From: JAMXLO01 sp963812475
GTDB taxonomy: Bacteria; Pseudomonadota; Alphaproteobacteria; Acetobacterales; Acetobacteraceae
DNA length: 64,000 nt
Reading direction: 5' to 3'
Assembly: GCA_963812475.1 (NCBI GenBank)
Contig: CAWEVI010000071.1
Span: 26,812 to 90,811 of the forward strand
The first letter of the stretch is position 1; every line of letters begins with the position of its first letter. Below are positions 17,511 to 26,027 of the stretch, in pieces. The translations under genes were made by a program, and so were the position numbers. The notes below the pieces were generated by a model. The model searched no databases, had not been told where the DNA came from, and saw only the letters and a list, made by a program, of their open reading frames with translations.

Positions 17511-19169
17511 CTAACGAGTGAGCGCAAACACCCAGAGCGAACCGCCGGCCGGAACCTTCGCCAGCCGCTCGTCACCGGAGAACAGCGCATAGACGCCGCC
17601 GATGCCGCTCGAGACCGCGACGTACTGAACGCCGTCCTGCATCCAGGTGACCGGCTGGCCTTCGATGCCGGACCCGGTCTTGAATTGCCAGAGCTTGGTC
17701 CCGTCGTCCGCATCGAACGCCTCGAATTCGCCGGTCAACCGGCCGGTGAACACGACGCCGCCGGCGGTTGAAAGCACGCCGGAAAACCGCGGGATGTCGC
17801 TCGGCACCTGCCATTTCGCCTTGCCGGTAAGCGGATCGATCGCCTTCAGATAGCCGCGCGGGCCATCGGGCCAGAGCCACGAGATATCGGCGCCCCAATA
17901 TGTGAGGCCCGGGCGATACTGCACATCGACCGGCTTGTAGTGCATGCCGAACAACAGCGTGTTCGCATAAACAAGGCCGGTCAGCGGACTGTACGAAACC
18001 GGGCTCCAGTTCTTCGTGCCCATGGCACCCGGCCAGACATCGACTTCCTTGCCGGCCCGGACCTGATCGGTGATCTCGGTCGGGACCGGCTTGCCGGTCT
18101 CGATATCGATCCCTTTCGCCCAGGTCTCATGGGCATATTGATTGGCCGCGATCAGCTTTCCGTTCGTGCGGTCGAGCACGTAGAAGAAACCGTTGCGGTT
18201 GGCGTCCATCACCACCTTGGTCGGCTTGCCCCCGATATCGAGCGTCGCCAGCACCATCTCGGCGACACTGTCGTAGTCATACGGATCATTCGGCGAGAAC
18301 TGGAAGTGCCACTTCATCTGGCCGGTCTTCGGATCGAGCGCGAGGATCGAACAGGTGTAGAGGTTGTCGCCCGGGTGCTGCGTCGGGTTCCACGATCCGG
18401 TGTTCCCGGTCCCCCAGTAGACGGTGTGCAACTCCGGATCGAATGATCCGGTGATCCACGAGGAGCCGCCGCCGTGCTGCCATGTGTCGCCGGGCCAGCT
18501 CTTGCCGTTCGGATCATCCGGGCCCGCCACCGTGTAGGTCCGCCAAAGGTGCTTGCCGGTGTCTGGATCCCAGCCATCGATGAAGCCGCGGATGCCGTAT
18601 TCGGCGCCGGAAATGCCAGTGATCACCACGCCATCGGCGATCAGCGGCGCGACCGTCTGCGAGTAGCCGGCCTTGAAGTCGATGACGTTCGATCGCCACA
18701 GTTCCTTGCCGGTCGCCGCATCGAGTGCGATCACGTTCGCATCGAGCGTCGTGCGGAACAGCTTGCCGTCGTACAGTGCCGCGCCGCGATTGATGATGCC
18801 GCAGCACACGATGCGCGGCACCTCCGGCGGGTATTCGACCTTGGTCTTCCAGATCTGCTCGCCGGTGCGCGCGTTCAGCGCCATTGTTGCGGAGTTGGTC
18901 GTGACGTAGAGCACGCCCTTGTAAATGAGCGGCTGCGATTCTTCGCTGTGGTTGTCGTCGTAGCTGTAGTTCCATACCGGTACCAGGTTTTTGGCGGTCT
19001 GCCGGTTTATCTGTGTGAGCGGGCTGTAGCGTTGCAGGCTGTAGCCCATTCCGTAGTTCAGCACGTTGGCGGTGTTGTTGGCGCCGTTTTCCAGTTCCTG
19101 CGCGGTCTGGGCGTGACCGCATAGAGGCAACAGCGCCGCGAACGCACCTGCCAGCAACAGTGTCCGCAT
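17511..19169 (-). CDS. PQQ-dependent alcohol dehydrogenase, lanthanide-type (XoxF/ExaF-like)
   Basis: A 552-residue eight-bladed quinoprotein with a signal peptide (LLLAGAFAALLPLCGHA). The vicinal disulfide over PQQ is C122-C123 (IVCCGI). The catalytic Asp is D298 and a second Asp stands two places on at D300 (PYDYD). That extra Asp marks lanthanide-using enzymes, while calcium-type MxaF has Ala there. Tryptophan docking repeats (DAATGKELW, DPDTGKHLW, DADDGTKLW) are evident. It oxidises methanol, ethanol or other primary alcohols in the periplasm; which one is not readable. ATG 19169 is preferred, with GGGAGG four bases upstream; ATG 19172 is adjacent. Confidence 0.9.
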   Translation of the reverse strand: MRTLLLAGAFAALLPLCGHAQTAQELENGANNTANVLNYGMGYSLQRYSPLTQINRQTAKNLVPVWNYSYDDNHSEESQPLIYKGVLYVTTNSATMALNARTGEQIWKTKVEYPPEVPRIVCCGIINRGAALYDGKLFRTTLDANVIALDAATGKELWRSNVIDFKAGYSQTVAPLIADGVVITGISGAEYGIRGFIDGWDPDTGKHLWRTYTVAGPDDPNGKSWPGDTWQHGGGSSWITGSFDPELHTVYWGTGNTGSWNPTQHPGDNLYTCSILALDPKTGQMKWHFQFSPNDPYDYDSVAEMVLATLDIGGKPTKVVMDANRNGFFYVLDRTNGKLIAANQYAHETWAKGIDIETGKPVPTEITDQVRAGKEVDVWPGAMGTKNWSPVSYSPLTGLVYANTLLFGMHYKPVDVQYRPGLTYWGADISWLWPDGPRGYLKAIDPLTGKAKWQVPSDIPRFSGVLSTAGGVVFTGRLTGEFEAFDADDGTKLWQFKTGSGIEGQPVTWMQDGVQYVAVSSGIGGVYALFSGDERLAKVPAGGSLWVFALTR

Positions 19170-19331
19170 CATTCCCTCCCATGGTTCGTGTTCGACCTGG
19201 ACGGTTTCTGGCGGACGTTGCATAGGGCGCCACACCAGGAACTCGACGCAGTGCTCGCTTGAACGGCACCTTTCGATCAGGCTAACACCGCGGGTAAGTT
19301 GACGCCAGGATCGCCGGTGAAGCAGATCCTA

Positions 19332-19456
19332 TCGTCATCCCCTCCACTCTTGTCGTCATCCGCGCCGCTCTTGTCGTCATCCCCGCGAAAGCGGGGACCA
19401 GGCGGTAACTGGCTCCCCGGTTTCGCGGGGATGACATCAAGATTCGTGGGGATGAC
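19332..19456. repeat. REP-like palindrome pair preceded by three 21-bp partial units
   Basis: GTCATCCCCGCGAAA (19376-19390) and its perfect complement (19421-19435) form a 15-base inverted pair, each containing its own small hairpin (CCCCGC-GAAA-GCGGGG). In front, TCGTCATCC recurs at 19332, 19353 and 19374, a 21-base period. A last partial copy, GGGGATGACA, ends at about 19456. This sequence type is common in alphaproteobacterial intergenic DNA. Confidence 0.75.
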
Positions 19457-19611
19457 AACGGCAGATACCGCCCCTGCCGCCGATCCTTCGCTTATGTCAC
19501 GGCGAACCCCACCGGATGCGACACTTGCCTTCCGCCATTTGGCGATCGCCGCGCGGGCGCTATAACCGCCTCCGCCATCATCGCCCCTTGGGGCCACGAA
19601 AGGACAGACCG

Positions 19612-21348
19612 ATGCTGACCAGGCGCTGGGACAAGTCGCGCATGCCGTCGCGCCACGTGACGGTGGGACCCGGCCGCGCACCGCATCGCAGCTACTACTA
19701 CGCGATGGGCCTCACCCAGGACGAGATCGACCAGCCCTTCGTCGGCGTCGCCACCTGTTGGAACGAGGCGGCGCCGTGCAACATCGCGCTGTCCCGCCAG
19801 GCGCAGTCCGTCAAGAAAGGCGTCAACGAGGCCGGCGGCACGCCGCGTGAATTCACCACGATCACGGTGACGGACGGCATCGCCATGGGCCACCAGGGCA
19901 TGAAGTCCTCATTGGTGTCACGCGACCTGATCGCCAACTCCGTGGAACTGACGATGCGCGGGCATTGCTATGACGCGCTGGTCGGGCTCGCGGGCTGCGA
20001 CAAGTCGCTGCCAGGCATGATGATGGCCATGGTGCGGCTGAACGTGCCCAGCGTGTTCATGTATGGCGGTTCCATCCTGCCCGGCCGGTTCCACGATCGC
20101 GACGTGACGGTGGTGGACGTGTTCGAGGCGGTCGGTCAGCACTCCGCCGGCAAGATGTCGGATGAGGAACTGCACGAACTGGAATGCGTCGCGTGCCCAT
20201 CGGCGGGCGCATGCGGCGGTCAGTTCACCGCCAACACGATGGCGATGGTCAGCGAGGCGATCGGCCTGGCGCTGCCCGGCTCGGCCGGTGCGCCGGCGCC
20301 CTACGAGGACCGCGACCGCTGGGCGGTGGAATCCGGCCGTGCGGTGATGGCCCTGCTCGACAGCCGGCTGCGCCCGCGCGACATCGTCACCCGCCGCGCG
20401 CTGGAGAATGCGGCGGTGGTGGTGGGCGCCACAGGCGGGTCCACCAATGCGGGGCTGCATCTTCCGGCCATCGCGCACGAGGCCGGCATCCGCTTCACCA
20501 TGGACGATGTGGTGGAGATCATGCGCCGCACCCCATACATCGCCGACCTGAAGCCGGGCGGCAAATACGTCGCACTCGACATCCATCGCATCGGTGGCAT
20601 TCCGGTCGTGCTGAAGGCGCTGCTGGATGGCGGACTGCTGCACGGCGACTGCATCACCGTCACCGGCAGGACGATTGCGGAGAACCTGAAGGACGTCGTG
20701 TTCCCGACCGACCAGGACGTGGTCTATCCGGTGTCGAAGGCGATGTCGCAGACCGGCGGCGTGGTCGGGCTGAAGGGCAATCTCGCGCCCGACGGGGCGA
20801 TCGTGAAGGTCGCGGGCATGGAACGGGATCAGTTGCGCTTCGAGGGCACGGCACTGTGCTTTGATTCCGAGGAGGAAGCGTTTGCCGCGGTGCAGTTACG
20901 CGCCTACAAGCCGGGCGATGTCATCGTCGTCCGCTATGAAGGTCCGAAAGGTGGCCCCGGCATGCGCGAGATGCTGTCCACAACCGCTGCGATCTACGGA
21001 CAGAGCGAGACCAAGGGCAAGGACGTGGCGCTGATCACCGACGGCCGCTTCTCCGGCGCCACGCGCGGCTTCTGCGTCGGCCATGTCGGGCCGGAGGCTG
21101 CCGTGGGCGGACCGATCGCGCTGCTGCGCAACGGCGACAAAATCGTCATCGACGCCGGCAAGGGTACCATCGACGTGGTGGTGTCCGACGCCGAACTGGC
21201 AACACGCCGTGCCGCCTGGCAACCACGCAAGACCGACTACAACAGCGGGGCGATCTGGAAATACGCGCAACTGGTTGGGCCCGCCCATCTTGGCGCGGTG
21301 ACGCATCTCGGGGGCGAGGCGGAGACACACTGCTACGCGGATATCTGA
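19612..21348 (+). CDS. ilvD: Dihydroxy-acid dehydratase
   Basis: A 578-residue IlvD/Edd family enzyme for the fourth step of valine, leucine and isoleucine synthesis (2,3-dihydroxy acid to 2-oxo acid). The Fe-S cysteines are visible in TCWNEAAPCN, GLAGCDKSLPG and ACPSAGACGGQFTANTM, and the C-terminal GRFSGATRGFCVGHV is intact. ATG 19612 has AAAGGA eight bases upstream. It is encoded alone, with no other ilv gene nearby. Edd and sugar-acid dehydratases are relatives, but the Cys pattern and length fit IlvD. Confidence 0.95.
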   Translation: MLTRRWDKSRMPSRHVTVGPGRAPHRSYYYAMGLTQDEIDQPFVGVATCWNEAAPCNIALSRQAQSVKKGVNEAGGTPREFTTITVTDGIAMGHQGMKSSLVSRDLIANSVELTMRGHCYDALVGLAGCDKSLPGMMMAMVRLNVPSVFMYGGSILPGRFHDRDVTVVDVFEAVGQHSAGKMSDEELHELECVACPSAGACGGQFTANTMAMVSEAIGLALPGSAGAPAPYEDRDRWAVESGRAVMALLDSRLRPRDIVTRRALENAAVVVGATGGSTNAGLHLPAIAHEAGIRFTMDDVVEIMRRTPYIADLKPGGKYVALDIHRIGGIPVVLKALLDGGLLHGDCITVTGRTIAENLKDVVFPTDQDVVYPVSKAMSQTGGVVGLKGNLAPDGAIVKVAGMERDQLRFEGTALCFDSEEEAFAAVQLRAYKPGDVIVVRYEGPKGGPGMREMLSTTAAIYGQSETKGKDVALITDGRFSGATRGFCVGHVGPEAAVGGPIALLRNGDKIVIDAGKGTIDVVVSDAELATRRAAWQPRKTDYNSGAIWKYAQLVGPAHLGAVTHLGGEAETHCYADI

Positions 21349-21434
21349 CCAGCGCGACGGGGCGAACGCGAGACACGGCACCTACTGTCGCGTGAGCGTC
21401 GCTCTGCCCGAGGCGGTCGTCGATGGCGGAGACA

Positions 21435-21458
21435 GTGGAGGGTTTGCGAGCCCTCCAC
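21435..21458. terminator. Hairpin between converging ilvD and the next gene
   Basis: GTGGAGGG and CCCTCCAC pair perfectly over an 8-base loop, 87 bases after ilvD and 16 bases beyond the stop of the leftward gene. There is no T-run, so bidirectional termination is an inference from position. Confidence 0.5.
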
Positions 21459-21473
21459 CTACTTCACGGTGCG

Positions 21474-22397
21474 CTATTCTGCGGCCAGGTTCGGGGTGAA
21501 CTCCAGCGGCAACCCCTTGTGGCCGGTCAATCTCTCGCCTTCATCGTACATCTCGAAGGCCCGCTTCTTCAGCGCCGGAAGGATCCCGGCGATCTTGTCC
21601 AGGTCCAGATCGGCTGCGATTCCCGGATAGCCGGCGCGCTCGATCATGGCACCGAGCTTCCTGTTCTCGATCTGCTCGAAGGTCCACTCCAGCGGATCGT
21701 CGATGATCGTCAGGTCCCAGTTGATCCGGTGGTTCTTGTTGCGCGGACCATAATGGTAATGCGCGCCCTTCCAGAAACAGTCGAATGCCAGAAGCTCGGT
21801 TTCCTCAACGTAGGCCTTCCCCTTCGATCCACCGACCTCACCGAGGACGTGCAGCGCGAGGCCACCGTCTCCGTTCCGCTGCCGCCGCATCTCGAGGCCA
21901 AACCGGATGTTGCCGGCCTCGAACATGTCCGTGCCACGGTTGTGCTTCACCGTGTTCCGTTTGGATATGAACGTGTCTCTGGCGCAGGCTTCCACGTCGG
22001 GCAGGATCTGGCGCACCGTGGCGAGGTCGGTCGCCTCGGCGATTTCCTTGTATCCGGCCCGGTCCAACATCTTCGGGAGTTTCTGGCTCAGAATTCGAAT
22101 GGTCCAGCCGATGGGATTGCCATCGGTGATCGGATCCATCCGACAGTGCACGCCCATGCCGCCGCCGACCCGGCCGTCGGTCGTCAGTTCGGGATTTTCC
22201 GGCCCATAGACGTAGCTTCTCTCGATGTCGAAGCAGTTGAAGCGCAACAGCGCGGTATGCTTGCCGCCAACATCGGCCGCCACGTCGATGGATACACCCT
22301 GGTCCGAATGATCCTCCACATTGCCGTCCCATAGTTGGTGTCTGACGATGAAGGTCAGGGGTTCGGCGGTAAATCTGGTTCCCTGCGATTGTGGCAT
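21474..22397 (-). CDS. Uncharacterised protein made of two similar halves
   Basis: A 307-residue protein with no signal peptide and no membrane segment. I do not recognise a family. It shows a clear internal duplication. Residues ~30-155 and ~170-295 share the order GVSIDVAADVGG / GLALHVLGEVGG, LLRFNCFDIERSYVYGP / LLAFDCFWKGAHYHYGP, IGWTIRI / LEWTFEQ, LDRAGYKEIAEATDL / IERAGYPGIAADLDL and ILPDVEACARDTF / ILPALKKRAFEM. Conserved Cys, His and Tyr in the second pair could bind metal, which is speculative. ATG 22397 is chosen for the AGGAG nine bases upstream. It is not in an obvious operon. Confidence 0.75.
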   Translation of the reverse strand: MPQSQGTRFTAEPLTFIVRHQLWDGNVEDHSDQGVSIDVAADVGGKHTALLRFNCFDIERSYVYGPENPELTTDGRVGGGMGVHCRMDPITDGNPIGWTIRILSQKLPKMLDRAGYKEIAEATDLATVRQILPDVEACARDTFISKRNTVKHNRGTDMFEAGNIRFGLEMRRQRNGDGGLALHVLGEVGGSKGKAYVEETELLAFDCFWKGAHYHYGPRNKNHRINWDLTIIDDPLEWTFEQIENRKLGAMIERAGYPGIAADLDLDKIAGILPALKKRAFEMYDEGERLTGHKGLPLEFTPNLAAE

Positions 22398-22643
22398 GTC
22401 CGGGCGCTCCTGCTGGAAGGGTTTGCAAGAGCCTAGGCGGCAGGGGCGGTGGTCGCAAGGGTGGTTCGGCGCGGAGCACAGGGGAATCACCTTGGCGCCA
22501 AACGTCAGCGGCGCCGTGGCGTGCCGCGTTGCACCGATTGTGTGTACCAGCACGATACCTCGCCCTCTATACGCGTGGCATGAGAATCCGGATTATCCAA
22601 CCGCCCCGCATCCATCTCGCCGAACTGTAAGGACGAACGATCA

Positions 22644-23384
22644 ATGGCCAACCTGACCAACAAGATAGCTCTGGTCACCGGCGGTTCCCGAGGAATTGGC
22701 GCCGGCATTGCCAGGCGGCTGGCAGCCGATGGCGCGATCGTGGCGTTTACCTACGCCAAAGGGGCGGAGGCCGCCGCCTCGGTCGTGCAGGAGATCGAAC
22801 GCGCCGGAGGAAAGGCCATGGCGATTCAGGCGGACGCCGCCGATGCCAAGGCCGTCACGGCTGCGGTCGAAAAGACCGTCGCGACTTATGGTCGGCTCGA
22901 CGTGTTCGTCAACAATGCCGGCACGGCCATTCCGAAGCCGTTCCTGGAGACGACGCTCGAGGAACTGGATCGCGTGATCGACCTCAACTTCCGGGGTGCC
23001 TTGATCGCGACGCAGGCCGCGCTGCGACACATGCAAGACGGCGGTCGGATCATCATGATCGGCTCATGCGTGGGTGAGCGCATGATGACGCCCGGCATGG
23101 TTTCCTACGCGGCCACGAAAGGCGCCATAAAGATGTTCGCGCAGGGGTTGGCCCGAGAAATCGGCAGCCGAGGCATCACGGTCAACAACATCCAACCGGG
23201 TCCCATCGACACGGACCTGAACCCGGCCGCGGGCGATTGGGCAGCTCCACAGATAGCCAACACCGCACTCAACCGGTATGGGCGCGTTGAAGACGTCGCC
23301 GCGATGGTGGCATTCATCGCTGGTCCGGAGTCAGCATACATAACGGGCGCCAATCTTACCGTCGACGGTGGCACCAACGCATGA
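22644..23384 (+). CDS. SDR-family NAD(P)-dependent oxidoreductase (FabG-like)
   Basis: A 246-residue classical short-chain dehydrogenase. The Rossmann cofactor motif is TGGSRGIGAGIA, followed by NNAGTAIP, the catalytic Ser in IIMIGSCVGE and the active-site SYAATKGA (Tyr and Lys). The C-terminus has TGANLTVDGG, as in FabG-type enzymes. Arg after the glycine motif suggests NADPH. It is a single gene starting at 22644; the substrate cannot be given. Confidence 0.9.
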   Translation: MANLTNKIALVTGGSRGIGAGIARRLAADGAIVAFTYAKGAEAAASVVQEIERAGGKAMAIQADAADAKAVTAAVEKTVATYGRLDVFVNNAGTAIPKPFLETTLEELDRVIDLNFRGALIATQAALRHMQDGGRIIMIGSCVGERMMTPGMVSYAATKGAIKMFAQGLAREIGSRGITVNNIQPGPIDTDLNPAAGDWAAPQIANTALNRYGRVEDVAAMVAFIAGPESAYITGANLTVDGGTNA

Positions 23385-23448
23385 CGGGAAGCCATTGACG
23401 CACGTCTTTGAGAGGAAGCCCGACGGGCCGCGCGAGACCACGCAGCAT

Positions 23449-24258
23449 TCAATGCCGCATCAGCACCGGCACGTCGGCATGCTCGATCATGTATCGCGTG
23501 ACGCCACCGAAGATCATCTCCCGCAGAGGACTGTGGTGGGCGTAGGCCCCCATCGCGATCATGTCGGCGCCGAGTTCATGCGCCCGGTCAAGGAGCGCCG
23601 CGCCGAACGCGTGCCGGCCGATCGCGAGGACGAACAGTTCGGCCGGCACGCCATGCTCCACCAGTATCTCCGGCATCTGTGGGCGGGCCGCCCCATCGCG
23701 TTGGCCGGCCAGCACGAGCAGGCGTTCGACATGGCCGAGACAGCGCATGGCTGCACGGACAGCGCTGATCGTGCGATTGTCGTCTCTCCACGCAACAGCG
23801 ATACGGCGACCAAAGTCTTTCTTGCATCCTGGCGGAACGACGAGCACGGGACGATCGGTGTCGAACAAAGCCGAAGAGATCGTCTGCGCGTTCCTTCCAT
23901 GGCGCCGGTGCGCGGGTTGCTCGATCACGACGAAGTCTGCGTTCGGGCCGCGCTGCGCAACAGCTTCAGCAGCGACGACTTCGATGTCACTGATGTGGGC
24001 AACGCTGCTCGCGCTGCGCAGCCAATCGCGGAAGACCTGGGCTATCGCGGCCGCCCGCACCTGTTCCTGCGCCCGAATGTAGTCTTCGCGCTGCTTCGTC
24101 AGAATTTCCTCCGTGGAGATGGTTGCCTGGGGCGGCATCCGGGCAATCAGCGCGTTTATGACCGCGCTGCCGATCAGGTCTGCCAGACACGAGGCAGCGT
24201 TCAGCAGCCCGGATGCCTCTTCGGGATGGTCGAGTATCACGAGGATCACGCCTGGCAT
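23449..24258 (-). CDS. Tandem universal stress protein (UspA family)
   Basis: About 269 residues holding two Usp folds. The second has the ATP-binding C-terminus GAYAHHSPLREMIFGGVTRYMIEHADVPVLM (G-x2..G-x9-G type, seen here as split motifs GAYAHH and FGGVTRY). The first half (VILVILDHPEEASGLL, ADFVVIEQPAHRR) is more diverged. Such cytoplasmic proteins raise survival under stress; partners are unknown. I start at ATG 24258, where the first beta strand begins; ATG 24300 would add 14 residues. It ends 64 bases from the converging SDR gene. Confidence 0.85.
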   Translation of the reverse strand: MPGVILVILDHPEEASGLLNAASCLADLIGSAVINALIARMPPQATISTEEILTKQREDYIRAQEQVRAAAIAQVFRDWLRSASSVAHISDIEVVAAEAVAQRGPNADFVVIEQPAHRRHGRNAQTISSALFDTDRPVLVVPPGCKKDFGRRIAVAWRDDNRTISAVRAAMRCLGHVERLLVLAGQRDGAARPQMPEILVEHGVPAELFVLAIGRHAFGAALLDRAHELGADMIAMGAYAHHSPLREMIFGGVTRYMIEHADVPVLMRH

Positions 24259-24468
24259 GGCCGCCACCCGAGGCCCTTCGGACAATTTCGTGCCTGGCAT
24301 GATGCGCTTGTGCGACAGCGACCGCCAGCCGCGGAGGATCGCCTCGAGAGTCTGTAGCGCGAATGTTTGATTGCCGCTGGCCCAACGGACCTTGTTACGA
24401 TTCGGGACAGCATGTTACCGCCACGCGTAAGAACATCCAGCGGCGTGCCGTTGCAGGAGATTGGATCG

Positions 24469-24774
24469 ATGAGGCGATTGGTTGCTGTCTGGCCTGCCTT
24501 GGCCCTGCTCGGCATCGGCGTAGCCGTTGCGCAGCCACCCCCACCCCCGCCGAACCCGTACGGCCCGGTGCCGCCGCCGCCACGCGTCGAGGCGCCGCCG
24601 CCGCCGCGCCATGGCTACTATTGGGAGCCAGGCCACTATTACTGGAACGGCCATCGCTATGTCTGGATCGAGGGTCGGTCGGTCTATGGTGGGCCGCGCC
24701 GCGGGGAATATGTTCCGGGCGACTGGCGCTGGAATGGCCACCGGTGGGTCTGGGTCCCGGCGCACTGGCGCTGA
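24469..24774 (+). CDS. Small secreted Pro/Trp/Tyr-rich repeat protein (WxxGxW type)
   Basis: A 101-residue protein with a signal peptide ending at VAVAQ, a proline-rich run (PPPPPPNPYGPVPPPP) and then repeats of the form YYWEPGHYYWNGHRYVW and DWRWNGHRWVWVPAHW. Proteins with these Tyr/Trp-Gly-His repeats are found in the envelope of many proteobacteria; their function is not known. AGGAGA ends eight bases before ATG 24469. Its last codons overlap a hairpin shared with the converging xth gene. Confidence 0.8.
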   Translation: MRRLVAVWPALALLGIGVAVAQPPPPPPNPYGPVPPPPRVEAPPPPRHGYYWEPGHYYWNGHRYVWIEGRSVYGGPRRGEYVPGDWRWNGHRWVWVPAHWR

Positions 24775-24790
24775 GCGCCGGCCTCAGCGC
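24768..24790. terminator. Two-way hairpin at the meeting point of two genes
   Basis: GCGCTGAG (24768-24775) pairs perfectly with CTCAGCGC (24783-24790). The stem covers the last codons of both convergent genes, so it is placed to stop transcription from each side; no T-run is present. Confidence 0.5.
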
Positions 24791-25554
24791 AACTCGATGA
24801 CCACCGGGACGTGATCGGACGGCTGGGGCTCGGCGCGTTCCTGCCGGTCGGGTGCAGCGGAAACCAGACGTTCCGCGAGCGTGGGCGACAGTAGCGCGTG
24901 GTCGATCCGCAGCCCGCTGTCGCGTTGCCAGGCGCCGGCCTGATAGTCCCAGAACGTGTAGACCGCACCGTGCGGATGCACCGCGCGGACCGCGTCGGTC
25001 AGGCCATGCCAGAGCAGACGCCGATAGCGCGAGCGGCTTTCCGGTCGCACCAGAGCGTCGGCCGGCGAGATGGCGCCAGGCGCGGCGTCCTCCTCCGCCG
25101 GGCAGACGTTGAAGTCACCGGTGATGACCAGCGGCATATCGTCATCCAGCAGCGCCTCGGCGCGTTCCGCCAGCCGATCGAGCCAGGCCAGCTTGTAGGC
25201 AAAGCCCGCCTCGCCGCCGGAATTGCCGTTCGGCAGGTAGATGCCTGCGATGGTGAGGCCGTCGGTCTCGATCTCCAGGTAGCGCGACTGGGCGTCATCG
25301 GCCGCCAGACCGGGCAGCGCGCGGTGCGTCACGGTGAACGGAACGCGGGACAGCACGGCGACGCCATTGTAGGACTTCTGGCCCACCGCCTCCGTCTGGT
25401 AGCCCAGGCCGTGGAAGGTCAGTGCCGGAAAGGCCGGGGCCTCGCACTTGATCTCCTGCAGCATCAGCACATCGGGCTGGCAGCGCTCCAGCCAGCTTGC
25501 GACGTGCTTCTCCCGCTGGCGGATGGAGTTGACGTTCCAGGTGGCGATCTTCAT
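24784..25554 (-). CDS. xth: Exodeoxyribonuclease III
   Basis: A 256-residue AP endonuclease/3'-exonuclease of the EEP family for base-excision repair. Motifs run in order: IATWNVNSIR, LQEIKCE (metal Glu), NGVAVLSR, AGIYLPNG with the catalytic Tyr, ITGDFNVCP (Asp/Asn) and the final PSDHVPVVIEL (His). Length and motifs fit XthA. ATG 25554 begins the conserved domain. It sits upstream of erpA and dgt in an arrangement common in Rhodospirillales. Confidence 0.94.
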   Translation of the reverse strand: MKIATWNVNSIRQREKHVASWLERCQPDVLMLQEIKCEAPAFPALTFHGLGYQTEAVGQKSYNGVAVLSRVPFTVTHRALPGLAADDAQSRYLEIETDGLTIAGIYLPNGNSGGEAGFAYKLAWLDRLAERAEALLDDDMPLVITGDFNVCPAEEDAAPGAISPADALVRPESRSRYRRLLWHGLTDAVRAVHPHGAVYTFWDYQAGAWQRDSGLRIDHALLSPTLAERLVSAAPDRQERAEPQPSDHVPVVIELR

Positions 25555-25566
25555 GACCGGATAAGG

Positions 25567-25625
25567 TTCACCACGAAGACACGAAGGCAAAAAGATCCTT
25601 CGTGTCTTCGTGCCCTTGGTGAATT
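25567..25625. repeat. Long perfect inverted repeat between xth and erpA
   Basis: CACGAAGACACGAAGG (25572-25587) and its exact complement (25597-25612) flank a 9-base AT-rich centre, with outer TTCAC and GTGAA extending the pairing imperfectly. It lies between xth, leading away, and the stop of erpA, so it might terminate erpA. The motif also looks like a dispersed intergenic repeat family. Confidence 0.7.
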
Positions 25626-25629
25626 CTGC

Positions 25630-25959
25630 TCAGTCAATCGAGAAACTGGTCCCGCAGCCGCAGGCGGACTTGGCGTTCGGATTGCGCACCGCGAAGTGGC
25701 TGCCCATCAGTTCGTCGGTGTAATCCAGCTCCGAACCCGCCAGCAGGTCCAGGCTCGCCGGGTCCACCAGCACCTTCGCCGCGCCGCGCTCGATCAGGAG
25801 ATCGTCGGCCTGCGGCGTGTCGTCGAGTTCGAACCGGTATTGAAAGCCGCTGCATCCCCCGGCCAGCACCGCAACCCGCAGCGCGGCCTGGCGTCCTTCG
25901 GCGGCGACGATCTCGGCAATGCGGGCCGCAGCCCGGTCGGTCAGCGCGAATTGTTCCAT
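25630..25959 (-). CDS. erpA: Iron-sulfur cluster insertion protein, ErpA/IscA family
   Basis: A 109-residue A-type carrier that passes Fe-S clusters to target enzymes. The three ligands are present: Cys in GGCSGFQY and the C-terminal SACGCGTSF pair. LDYTDELMGSHFAVRNPNA is the usual run before them. I start at ATG 25959 (MEQFALTDRAAARI), which matches family N-termini; ATG 25971 adds four residues. The neighbouring dgt gene diverges from it with a 68-base gap. IscA and ErpA cannot be separated firmly by sequence alone. Confidence 0.9.
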   Translation of the reverse strand: MEQFALTDRAAARIAEIVAAEGRQAALRVAVLAGGCSGFQYRFELDDTPQADDLLIERGAAKVLVDPASLDLLAGSELDYTDELMGSHFAVRNPNAKSACGCGTSFSID

Positions 25960-26027
25960 GGTTGGCAACATAGGGCGTCTCGGCCCGCAATTGAAGCCAT
26001 GTCCGGGGGGGTGTAAGCCCGCCCGTC

